Shown piece after piece: positions 15,645-22,912 of a stretch of DNA of 64,000 nt (positions are counted from its first letter, which is position 1; each line of letters begins with the position of its first letter). The DNA is taken from NCBI GenBank assembly GCA_026984455.1, contig JALSSC010000011.1, forward strand, positions 1-64,000, given 5' to 3'. The notes under the pieces were generated by a model. That model was not told where the DNA came from, ran no database searches, and was given only the letters and a program-made list of their open reading frames with translations. The stretch comes from Chromatiaceae bacterium (lineage in GTDB: Bacteria > Pseudomonadota > Gammaproteobacteria > Chromatiales > Chromatiaceae). Made by a program: the position numbers and the translations under genes.

Positions 15645-17096
15645 GTGAACCATCGCGCCGTACAGCACATCCTCGGAGTCCTGCTGATGCTCTTCAGCAG
15701 CACCCTGTTGCCGCCGATGGCCATCGCCTGGTGGTACGACGAGACCGAGGTGGATGCCTTTTTCACGGGCTTCCTCCTCCTGCTGGCGATCGGCGCCTTG
15801 GTGCGCCTGACCGCCGGCCGCGGGCGACGCGAGTTGCGCATGCGTGACGGCTTCCTGGTGGTGGTCCTGTTCTGGAGCGTGCTCGGCCTGTCCGGGGCCC
15901 TGCCCCTGCTGCTCGCCGACGGCCTCGACATCTCCCTGGCCGACGCCGTGTTCGAATCCGTCTCCGGTCTCACCACCACCGGCGCCACGGTGATCCTCGG
16001 CCTCGACGCCCTGCCCCGGGCGATCCTCTATTACCGCCAGCAGCTCCAGTGGCTCGGGGGCATGGGCATCGTCGTCCTGGCGGTGGCGGTGCTGCCCATG
16101 CTCGGCATCGGCGGGATGCAGCTCTACCGTGCCGAGACCCCTGGGCCCATCAAGGACTCCAAACTCACCCCGCGCATCACCGAGACCGCCAAGGCCCTGT
16201 GGCTGATCTATCTGGGCCTCACCCTGGCCTGCGGCCTGGCCTATTGGGCCGCCGGGATGAGCCCCTTCGACGCCCTTGCCCACGCCTACAGCACCATCGC
16301 CATCGGCGGCTTCTCCACCCACGACGCGAGCATGGGCTGGTTCGACAGCACCCTGATCGAGATGATCGCGGTGCTCTTCATGCTCCTGGCCGGGCTCAAT
16401 TTCGCCCTCCACTACACTGCCTGGCGCAGCCGCGATCCGCGTGCCTATCTGCGCGACACGGAGGCCCGCTTCTTCATCGGGCTGTCCCTGCTGGCCGCCC
16501 TCCTCACCACCTTCGTCCTCTACGACACCGGCACCTACGGCGACTGGAAAGAGGCCCTGTACAAGGGCCTCTTCCAGGCCGTCTCCATCGGCACCACCAC
16601 CGGTTTCACCACCGCGGAATTCTATTACTGGCCGGGATTTCTCGAGATCCTGCTCCTGTTCACCGCCTTCATCGGCGGCTGCGCCGGATCCACCGGCGGC
16701 GGCATCAAGGTGATACGGGTGCAATTGCTCATCAAACAAGGGGCGCGGGAGATCGGCCGGCTGATCCATCCCAGTGCCCAGATTCCCGTGCGCATCGGCG
16801 GCCGGGTCATCCCCGGGCGGGTGATCGAGGCCGTATGGGGTTTCTTCGCCCTCTACGTGGCCAGCTTCACCCTCATGTACCTGGCCCTGACCTTCACCGG
16901 CCTGGACCTGATGACCGCCTTCTCCGCGGTCGCCGCCTGCATCAACAACCTTGGCCCCGGCCTCGCCCGGGTGGGGGCCAACTATGCCGACCTGAGCGAT
17001 ACCGCCAAGTGGATCCTGTGCTTCGCCATGCTCCTCGGGCGCCTGGAGGTGTTCCCCCTGTTGGTGATCCTCGCGCCCGGTTACTGGCGGAATTGA
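15645..17096 (+). CDS. trkH: Trk K+ transporter membrane subunit
   Basis: A 483-residue membrane protein beginning with GTG 15645, which gives the expected N-terminus (VQHILGVLLMLFSSTLLPPM). Four selectivity-filter-like loops are visible: SGLTTTGATV, STIAIGGFSTHD, SIGTTTGFTTAEF and AACINNLGPGL, each with the Gly that lines the K+ path. FIGGCAGSTGGGIKVIR precedes the last membrane segments. The length is normal. Partner of TrkA encoded directly upstream; the pair brings in K+ driven by the proton motive force. Confidence 0.96.
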   Translation: MNHRAVQHILGVLLMLFSSTLLPPMAIAWWYDETEVDAFFTGFLLLLAIGALVRLTAGRGRRELRMRDGFLVVVLFWSVLGLSGALPLLLADGLDISLADAVFESVSGLTTTGATVILGLDALPRAILYYRQQLQWLGGMGIVVLAVAVLPMLGIGGMQLYRAETPGPIKDSKLTPRITETAKALWLIYLGLTLACGLAYWAAGMSPFDALAHAYSTIAIGGFSTHDASMGWFDSTLIEMIAVLFMLLAGLNFALHYTAWRSRDPRAYLRDTEARFFIGLSLLAALLTTFVLYDTGTYGDWKEALYKGLFQAVSIGTTTGFTTAEFYYWPGFLEILLLFTAFIGGCAGSTGGGIKVIRVQLLIKQGAREIGRLIHPSAQIPVRIGGRVIPGRVIEAVWGFFALYVASFTLMYLALTFTGLDLMTAFSAVAACINNLGPGLARVGANYADLSDTAKWILCFAMLLGRLEVFPLLVILAPGYWRN

Positions 17097-17311
17097 GGCG
17101 CTGTCACCTCCTGTTCGAGGAATGCTCCGCCGAGTTTCGCGGTCGCTTCACCTCCATCGCATGGATCCTCGCAAAGGGACAGGGCAACTACGAGAACCTG
17201 AGCCGAATGCAGGCATTCGCACCCTCTCCGCTCCTTTTTCCTGCTCGGCCCCAGGATCTGACTCCGGCCCTGATCCTGAAGATCCATGCGTGAGGGGTAT
17301 ATACTCTGGCC

Positions 17312-17557
17312 ATGTCTACCGTCAACTTTGACACCCACAAGTTCGTTCGAAGGCTCAAGGAGTCCGGCTTCGACGAGAAGCAGGCCGAGGCGTTGATCGA
17401 TGCCATGCAGGCCGCTATCACGGACTCTGAGCTGCTGACGCGAAAGGATCTGCAAATCGAACTTGCCCCCCTCAAGGCCGACATCAGCCTCGTGAAATGG
17501 ATGCTCGGCGTTCTGTTGGGCGGCGTTGCCGCCTTGGTGCTGAAGGCGTTTTTCTAG
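17312..17557 (+). CDS. DUF1640-like small membrane-anchored coiled-coil protein
   Basis: An 81-residue protein reading MSTVNFDTHKFVRRLKESGF at the start, then EKQAEALIDAMQ. The FDTHKFV...L...GF...QAEAL pattern is the DUF1640/CCDC90 family signature. A short charged helix (ELLTRKDLQIELAPLKADI) and one C-terminal membrane helix (WMLGVLLGGVAALVLKAF) follow. In bacteria these proteins often sit near toxin-antitoxin or mobile genes, but no partner is visible here. A TATACT box lies only 7 nt before the ATG, so the message may be nearly leaderless. The 269 bp after the gene contain nothing supportable. Confidence 0.8.
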   Translation: MSTVNFDTHKFVRRLKESGFDEKQAEALIDAMQAAITDSELLTRKDLQIELAPLKADISLVKWMLGVLLGGVAALVLKAFF

Positions 17558-17826
17558 GACGTGGAGGCCGTCGCGAGAATGTCCCGCGGCCGGCAGGACA
17601 CAGGCTGAGTACGGGGTGGTCTGACCGTATCTTTGTCAGCCGAGCGGTTTGCCACCAATGCCAACATTCTCGAACCGCCGGAAGAATCGGATGGAGAAGA
17701 TTCTCAAGGGCTTGACAGATACCTGGCCCACTGGGGAGTCATCCCCACAGATCGGAAGAGAACTTGCAAGATCTCACCTCCGGGCCTTGACCTTTGGTCC
17801 TGACCCCTGACCCTGACCCGCGCTGA

Positions 17827-18207
17827 TCACGCCCTTCGCAGCGCCGCCACGGCCAGCAACCCCCAACCCAGCAGAAAGGCCACCCCCCCGAAGGGCACCA
17901 CCAGCCCCCAACCCCGGGCGCCGCCCAAGGCGAGGATATAGAGACCACCGCAAAACCAGAGGACGCCCAGGGCGAAGGCCGCGCCGGCCCAGTGCAGCAG
18001 GCGCCGCCCTGGCTCCTGGCGCAGCCAGAGACCCGTGGCGAGCAGGGCCAGGGCGTGCAGTTCCTGGTAATAGGTGGCCTTGTGGAACCAGGCCGCCTGC
18101 TGTGCATCGAGAACGGTCGCGAGGCCATGGGCCCCGAGCGCGCCCAGGCCCACCCCCAGAAAACCGTTGAGCGCGCCGAGCGCCAGCCAGATAGTCGTTT
18201 CAGGCAT
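17827..18207 (-). CDS. DUF423 family small membrane protein (YgdD-like)
   Basis: A 126-residue protein with four membrane helices. The start at 18207 is chosen because MPETTIWLALGALNGFLGVG begins the family; the frame is open upstream without support. Signature: GALGAHGL near residue 22-29, then QAAWFHKATYYQELHALALL, the second helix, and a Gly-rich C-terminal pair ending GWGLLAVAALRR. DUF423 proteins are inner membrane proteins of unknown function, common in Gammaproteobacteria. It is divergent from aprBA. Confidence 0.87.
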   Translation of the reverse strand: MPETTIWLALGALNGFLGVGLGALGAHGLATVLDAQQAAWFHKATYYQELHALALLATGLWLRQEPGRRLLHWAGAAFALGVLWFCGGLYILALGGARGWGLVVPFGGVAFLLGWGLLAVAALRRA

Positions 18208-18342
18208 AGCAATAATCAAACCAATCGAAGCCAATGAGCCCCGATCATCCGGCGAACAACTGATATAAATCAATCGTTGGCCATGCCCGCTGCTCAAAGC
18301 CCGATCAATAAAGGGAGTTTATGTACAGGCATCTAAATTTGT

Positions 18343-18372
18343 TTGGCACATTTGCGTCCAACCTCTTATGTT
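18343..18372 (+). promoter_or_regulatory. Candidate sigma-70 promoter upstream of aprBA
   Basis: TTGGCA (18343-18348) and TATGTT (18367-18372) are 18 bp apart, about 240 nt before aprB, in the only AT-rich part of the 18208-18613 intergenic region. The long leader after it has no coding features. Highly expressed sulfur oxidation genes would be expected to have such a promoter, but this call is by pattern only. Confidence 0.4.
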
Positions 18373-18613
18373 GGGCGGCCTTCGCATCCTGGCCCAGGCC
18401 GGGACCGAATCGTCCAGTGGATCGGGCACCGCATCGACGGATAACCACGGAGGGCGCCAACCCGAGTGCTGGGGCCGCCGAGTGCGGGATGATCTCCGGA
18501 TCACCCGGTTCCGACGGTATCCCGGGTGGGCCGAGGCCCACCGAAGCCGGGCACCCGCCTCCGGCTGGGGGGCGGCCATTCACTGCAGTGAGAAACCATT
18601 AGGAGATTAGCTC

Positions 18614-19081
18614 ATGCCTACTTTTGTGCGTACTGACAAGTGCGACGGCTGCAAAGGCCAGGACAAGACCGCTTGCATGTATATCTGCCCCCATGACCTG
18701 ATGAAGCTGGACATGGACGGTTCCGACACCGGTCACGCCATGCGGGCCTACAACCAGGAGCCCGAGCAGTGCTGGGAGTGCTACTCCTGCGTCAAGATCT
18801 GCCCCCAGCAGGCCATCGAGGCCCGTCACTATGCCGACGTGGTCCCCATGGGCGCCTCCGTGCAACCCCTGCGCGGCACCGACTCCATCATGTGGACCAT
18901 CAAGTTCCGCAACGGCACCATGAAGCGCTTCAAGTTCCCCATCCGCACCACCCCCGAAGGCTCCATCGATCCCTACACCGGCAAGCCGACGGCCGATCTC
19001 GCCAACATCTCCGCAGCCGGTTACTTCAATACCGATGGCGCCCCGCATGGTGCCGACGAGAGCCAGCTGATCTGCAAGTAA
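18614..19081 (+). CDS. aprB: Adenylylsulfate (APS) reductase, beta subunit
   Basis: A 155-residue iron-sulfur subunit of normal length, preceded by AGGAG. The N-terminal half carries two [4Fe-4S] sites: CDGCKGQDKTAC...CP (with the long loop typical of AprB) and CWECYSCVKICP. The C-terminal part (SIMWTIKFRNGTMKRFKFPI) is the beta-sheet and tail that wraps around the alpha subunit. In sulfur oxidisers the enzyme runs in reverse, making APS from sulfite and AMP in the cytoplasm, with electrons passing through these clusters to a membrane partner. It is followed 46 nt later by aprA. Confidence 0.97.
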   Translation: MPTFVRTDKCDGCKGQDKTACMYICPHDLMKLDMDGSDTGHAMRAYNQEPEQCWECYSCVKICPQQAIEARHYADVVPMGASVQPLRGTDSIMWTIKFRNGTMKRFKFPIRTTPEGSIDPYTGKPTADLANISAAGYFNTDGAPHGADESQLICK

Positions 19082-19127
19082 GGCGCCCATCGACTACACA
19101 CTGGATTCACAGACTGAGGTAAGAGCA

Positions 19128-21113
19128 ATGGCAGGAGAATTCGGAAATCCCGAAATCATCGAAGAAGAGGTCGATATCCTCATCATCGGCGGCGGCATGG
19201 GCGCCTGTGGCGCGGCCTACGAGATCGGCCCCTGGCTGGACGCAGCCAAGAAAGAGGGCGTGGACATCAAGGTCAAGCTGGTGGACAAGGCCGCCATGGA
19301 CCGTTCCGGCGCCGTGGCCCAGGGCCTGTCGGCCATCAACACCTATCTCGGCGAGAACGATCCCGCCGACTACGCCCGCATGGTCTCCAACGACCTCATG
19401 GGTATCACCCGCGACGATCTGGCCTACGACCTGGGCCGTCACGTGGATGACTCCGTGCACCTGTTCGAGGAGTGGGGTCTGCCCATCTGGAAGCAGCCCG
19501 GCGACGAGGGCAAGGCCCTGACCGAAGGCGGCAAGCCCGTCCGCTCCGGCAAGTGGCAGATCATGATCAACGGCGAATCCTACAAGTGGATCGTCGCCGA
19601 GGCCGCCAAGAAGGCCCTGGGCACCGACCGTATCCAGGAGCGTGTCTTCATCGTCAAGCTGGTCAACGACAAGAACGACGCCAACCGCGTCGCCGGCGCC
19701 GTCGGCTTCTCGGTGCGCGAGCACAAGCTGTACGTGTACAAGTTCAAGGCCTGCCTGCTGGTGGCCGGCGGCTGCGTCAACATCTTCCGTCCCCGCTCCG
19801 TGGGTGAGGGCACCGGCCGTGCCTGGTACCCCGTGTGGAACGCCGGCTCCACCTATGCCATGGCCGCCGAGGCCGGGGCCGAGCTGACCATGATGGAGAA
19901 CCGCTTCGTGCCCTGTCGCTTCAAGGACGGTTACGGCCCGGTGGGTGCCTGGTTCCTGCTCTTCAAGTCCCGCGCCATCAACGGCTTCGGCGAGGAGTAC
20001 CTGTCCAAGCCCGAGGCCCAGTCCCTGTTGGAGCCCTACGGCCCCTACAACAAGGCCTACGTCACCCCGACCTGCCTGCGCAACCACGTCATGCTGGACG
20101 AGATGATCAACGGCCGTGGTCCCATCTACATGGACACCGTGACCGCCCTGGGCAAGCTGGCCGAGACCATGACCCCCAAGGAGATCAAGCACCTGGAGGC
20201 CGAGGCCTGGGAAGACTTCCTCGACATGTGCATCGGCCAGGCCGGCGTCTGGGCGGGTGAGAACATCGAGCCCGAGAAGCGCAACTCCGAGCTGATGCCC
20301 ACCGAGCCCTACCTGCTCGGCTCCCATTCCGGCTGCTGCGGTATCTGGGTGTCCGGCCCCGAGGATCTGGGTGCGCCCACCGACGAGGGACATGCCGAGG
20401 CGGACAAGATCCCGGGGCATCTGCCCAAGGGCTGGAACTGGGGTTACCGCTCCATGACCACCGTCAAGGGCCTGTTCACCGCCGCCGACGGCGTCGGCGC
20501 CTCCGGCCACAAGTTCTCCTCGGGCTCCCACGCCGAGGGACGCCTGGCGGCCAAGGCCATGGTCAAGTTCGTCATGGACAACAAGGACTGGACCCCCGAA
20601 CTGGACACCACCGTGGACGAGCTGGTCGAGGAGATCTACCGCCCGGTGCGCACCTTCCTGGAACACAAGGACTACACCACCGCGGTGGACGTGAACCCCA
20701 ACTACATCACCCCCAAGATGTTGCAGTTCCGTCTGCAGAAGATCATGGACGAATACGTGGCCGGTGTGGCGACCTACTACCGCACCAACGCCAACATGAT
20801 GGAGGTGGCCGAGGCCAAGTTGGCGATGCTCAAGGAGGACGCCCTCAAGATGCGCGCCAAGGACCTGCACGAGCTGCTGCGGGCCTGGGAGAACTACCAC
20901 CGCATCCTGGCCGCCGAGGCCCACATGAAGCACATCGAGTTCCGTAAGGAATCCCGTTATCCGGGCTTCTACTATCGCATGGACTATAACTTCATCGACG
21001 ACGAGAACTGGAAGTGCTTCGTCAACTCGGTCTACGACCGCAAGACCAAGAGCTGGACCGTGTTCAAGCGTAAGCACGTGGACCTGGTGGACAAGGCGTC
21101 CTCCTTCAAGTAA
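19128..21113 (+). CDS. aprA: Adenylylsulfate (APS) reductase, alpha subunit
   Basis: A 661-residue flavoprotein of normal length. The FAD-binding site is at the N-terminus: VDILIIGGGMGACGAAYEIG. Substrate and FAD contact regions include DRSGAVAQGLSAINTYLG and the SGSHAEGRLAAKAMVKF segment. Together with AprB it catalyses the AMP-dependent step between sulfite and APS. A strong intrinsic terminator follows directly, so aprBA forms its own unit. Neither aprM nor qmoABC, the usual electron-transfer partners, is next to it here, and no sulfate adenylyltransferase gene is in the window. Confidence 0.98.
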   Translation: MAGEFGNPEIIEEEVDILIIGGGMGACGAAYEIGPWLDAAKKEGVDIKVKLVDKAAMDRSGAVAQGLSAINTYLGENDPADYARMVSNDLMGITRDDLAYDLGRHVDDSVHLFEEWGLPIWKQPGDEGKALTEGGKPVRSGKWQIMINGESYKWIVAEAAKKALGTDRIQERVFIVKLVNDKNDANRVAGAVGFSVREHKLYVYKFKACLLVAGGCVNIFRPRSVGEGTGRAWYPVWNAGSTYAMAAEAGAELTMMENRFVPCRFKDGYGPVGAWFLLFKSRAINGFGEEYLSKPEAQSLLEPYGPYNKAYVTPTCLRNHVMLDEMINGRGPIYMDTVTALGKLAETMTPKEIKHLEAEAWEDFLDMCIGQAGVWAGENIEPEKRNSELMPTEPYLLGSHSGCCGIWVSGPEDLGAPTDEGHAEADKIPGHLPKGWNWGYRSMTTVKGLFTAADGVGASGHKFSSGSHAEGRLAAKAMVKFVMDNKDWTPELDTTVDELVEEIYRPVRTFLEHKDYTTAVDVNPNYITPKMLQFRLQKIMDEYVAGVATYYRTNANMMEVAEAKLAMLKEDALKMRAKDLHELLRAWENYHRILAAEAHMKHIEFRKESRYPGFYYRMDYNFIDDENWKCFVNSVYDRKTKSWTVFKRKHVDLVDKASSFK

Positions 21114-21142
21114 GCCGGATCCCGATCCGTTACCTTGACAAG

Positions 21143-21172
21143 TCCGGGCACCTCGCGGTGCCCGGGCTTTTT
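21143..21172 (+). terminator. Intrinsic terminator after aprBA
   Basis: CCGGGCACC and GGTGCCCGG form a 9-bp stem with loop TCGC, followed by GCTTTTT. It begins about 30 nt after the aprA stop codon. Stem strength and T-run make this the clearest terminator in the window. Confidence 0.9.
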
Positions 21173-21254
21173 CCGTTTCAGGGACCAGGACGCAAGACCC
21201 CGGGGCGCCGCGCCCTTCCTCATCCTGTGCCCTACCCCATCAGAGTGGTTGCTC

Positions 21255-22163
21255 ATGACCGATACCAAACCCGACATTCCCTTCAAGAGTCCCGCCGTGC
21301 CGGCGGCCTTGCGCGGCGACCACCGCTTCCGCTTCGACTGCCGGCCGGGGATCTCCTGCTTCAACGCCTGCTGCCGTCAGGCCGACGTCACCCTGGCGCC
21401 CTACGACATCCTGCGCCTCGCACGCCGCTTCGGGCTCACCTCTGCGGAATTCATCCGCAAATATGCGGTGCCTTTCCAACTAGACCAGGATGGCCTCCCC
21501 GGCCTCAAACTCAAGACCGACGATGCCGGCACCTGTCTGCACATGGATGAGGAAAAGGGCTGCACGGTCTATTCGGACCGCCCCAGCGTCTGCCGCTATT
21601 ATCCCCTCGGCCTGCTCAGTCTGCGGGAAAAGGACACGCCCCGAGCCGAGCAGCACTACTCCCTGATCAAGGAAGACATCTGCAAAGGCCATGAAGAGGC
21701 GCGTGAACAGACCATCGACGCCTATCGGAGCGCACAGGGCCTGCCCGAATACGATGCCCACAACCAGGGCTGGTACGAGCTGATCCTGAAGAAGAAATCC
21801 GCAGGCCCCACGGTCGGCAAGCCCCCCATGACCAGCCTCCAGCTCTTCTTCCTGGCCTGCTACGACCTCGACAACTTCCGCCGCTTCGTCCTCAGCCCCC
21901 AGTTCCAGGAGAACTACGTGCTCGACCCCGAGCTGAAGGAGCACCTCGAACGCGACGACGAGGCCCTGCTGGAATTCGCCTATCGCTTCTTGCGCCAAGT
22001 GCTATTCGGCGAGAAGACCCTCCGTGAACGCGAGGGGGCCTGGGAGCGACGGGTGGAGCAACGCAAGGAGTTGTGGCAGGCCCAGGTGGAGATGGAACGG
22101 GCGCGGCGGGCGAAGGCGGAAGACGAGAAATACCAGGAACGATCCTGCTCCTGCGACGAGTGA
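21255..22163 (+). CDS. YkgJ-type cysteine-cluster protein (putative metal-binding)
   Basis: About 302 residues from ATG 21255; an upstream open frame passes through the terminator and is not credible. The N-terminal half has the zinc/iron-chelating pattern of the YkgJ family: RFRFDCRPGISCFNACC, then CLHMDEEKGCTVYSDRPSVC and RYYPLG. The C-terminal half is charged and helical, ending in a Cys-containing tail (RSCSCDE). Members are thought to bind Zn or Fe; no enzymatic role is established. It lies between aprBA and the sulfur globule gene and converges with the latter. Confidence 0.82.
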   Translation: MTDTKPDIPFKSPAVPAALRGDHRFRFDCRPGISCFNACCRQADVTLAPYDILRLARRFGLTSAEFIRKYAVPFQLDQDGLPGLKLKTDDAGTCLHMDEEKGCTVYSDRPSVCRYYPLGLLSLREKDTPRAEQHYSLIKEDICKGHEEAREQTIDAYRSAQGLPEYDAHNQGWYELILKKKSAGPTVGKPPMTSLQLFFLACYDLDNFRRFVLSPQFQENYVLDPELKEHLERDDEALLEFAYRFLRQVLFGEKTLREREGAWERRVEQRKELWQAQVEMERARRAKAEDEKYQERSCSCDE

Positions 22164-22188
22164 TCCCATAGACGGGCAATCGCATCAC

Positions 22189-22212
22189 ACGGCCCCCGTC
22201 CCTGGGGGCCGT
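22189..22212. terminator. GC-rich hairpin between convergent genes
   Basis: ACGGCCCCC and GGGGGCCGT pair across a 6-nt loop, between the end of the YkgJ-type gene and the end of the sulfur globule gene. No T-run follows on either strand. It is well placed to end both transcripts, but the lack of Ts lowers confidence. Confidence 0.5.
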
Positions 22213-22217
22213 ACCCA

Positions 22218-22544
22218 CTACTTGGCCGCCTCGCTCTTCGCAGGGGTGGCCGCCGGGGCGGTAGCGACCGGGGCGACTACAGGGACGCCCCAATAGGGAT
22301 AACCCCAGGGACCGTAATAAGGATAGCCCCATCCATAGTACGGATAGCCCCAATAGGGATAGCCATAGGGCCCATACCAGTAATCATAGGGCCCCCAGCC
22401 GCCCCAATCCCAGGGGCCCCAATCCCAGGGCATCCAGCCGCCACCGAAGAAGGGGAAGCCAAAGAAGGCATTGGCACTGCCGCTGGCCAGCATCAGGGAA
22501 CCGGCGAGCAGGGCACTGGCAAGCCCGCTCAAGGTCTTTTTCAT
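22218..22544 (-). CDS. Sulfur globule protein precursor
   Basis: A 108-residue protein starting at 22544 (MKKTLSGLASALL). A signal peptide ends near ASGSANA, followed by FFGFPFFGGGW. The mature part is a low-complexity run of Gly, Tyr, Trp and Pro with units such as GYPYWGYPYYGW and PYYGPWGYPYWG, and ends in an Ala/Pro/Thr tail. This composition matches the sulfur globule envelope proteins (Sgp) of purple sulfur bacteria and relatives, which coat periplasmic sulfur deposits formed during sulfide and thiosulfate oxidation. Its presence near aprBA supports a sulfur-storing lifestyle. A GGAGGA ribosome-binding site precedes the start. Confidence 0.85.
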   Translation of the reverse strand: MKKTLSGLASALLAGSLMLASGSANAFFGFPFFGGGWMPWDWGPWDWGGWGPYDYWYGPYGYPYWGYPYYGWGYPYYGPWGYPYWGVPVVAPVATAPAATPAKSEAAK

Positions 22545-22912
22545 GGCAGATCCTCCTCTCATAGAAATGATGATCGGTATCAAAGCCTTGCGACCCCATT
22601 CAAACAGCGGTGGGCGGGATCTCCGCGAGCGCGGATCCCGGCCGGGAGCGCACCCGCGGATTCATCCCTCGGCCGATCCGGGGGACGCCGGCACCCGCCT
22701 TTGCGGGCGGCCCCCACCGCAGACAAGGGCGCGATTCCGCTTATCACCAACTGCTAATTTGGCGATTCCAACGAAAAGGTCAAGGCCACTGAATTGACCG
22801 AAATCAGTTTCCCAAAAACCGATCCCCGGTTACCCACGCCCCCCTGCGGCGCCTTTGGGCCTTGATCATCGTTCGGCTCAAGCCGATGAAACAACAGACA
22901 TCGCCCTTCCGC
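22545..22912. other. 368-bp intergenic region, no gene seen
   Basis: Holds the presumed promoter of the sulfur globule gene (minus strand). The middle is GC-rich with small palindromes (GGATCCCGGCCGGGAGC near 22636; CCCGC-CTTT-GCGGG at 22694-22707). An AT-richer part lies near 22740-22820. I see no credible coding sequence. Confidence 0.6.

Noticed and set aside
17750-17826. CCTGACC triple repeat before the DUF423 gene end
   Set aside because: Only three 7-bp copies in a short stretch; too small to call a repeat element.
19107-21077. Minus-strand frame of about 650 codons opposite aprA
   Set aside because: aprA is complete and strongly motif-supported; the antisense translation is His/Gly/Val-rich without family features.
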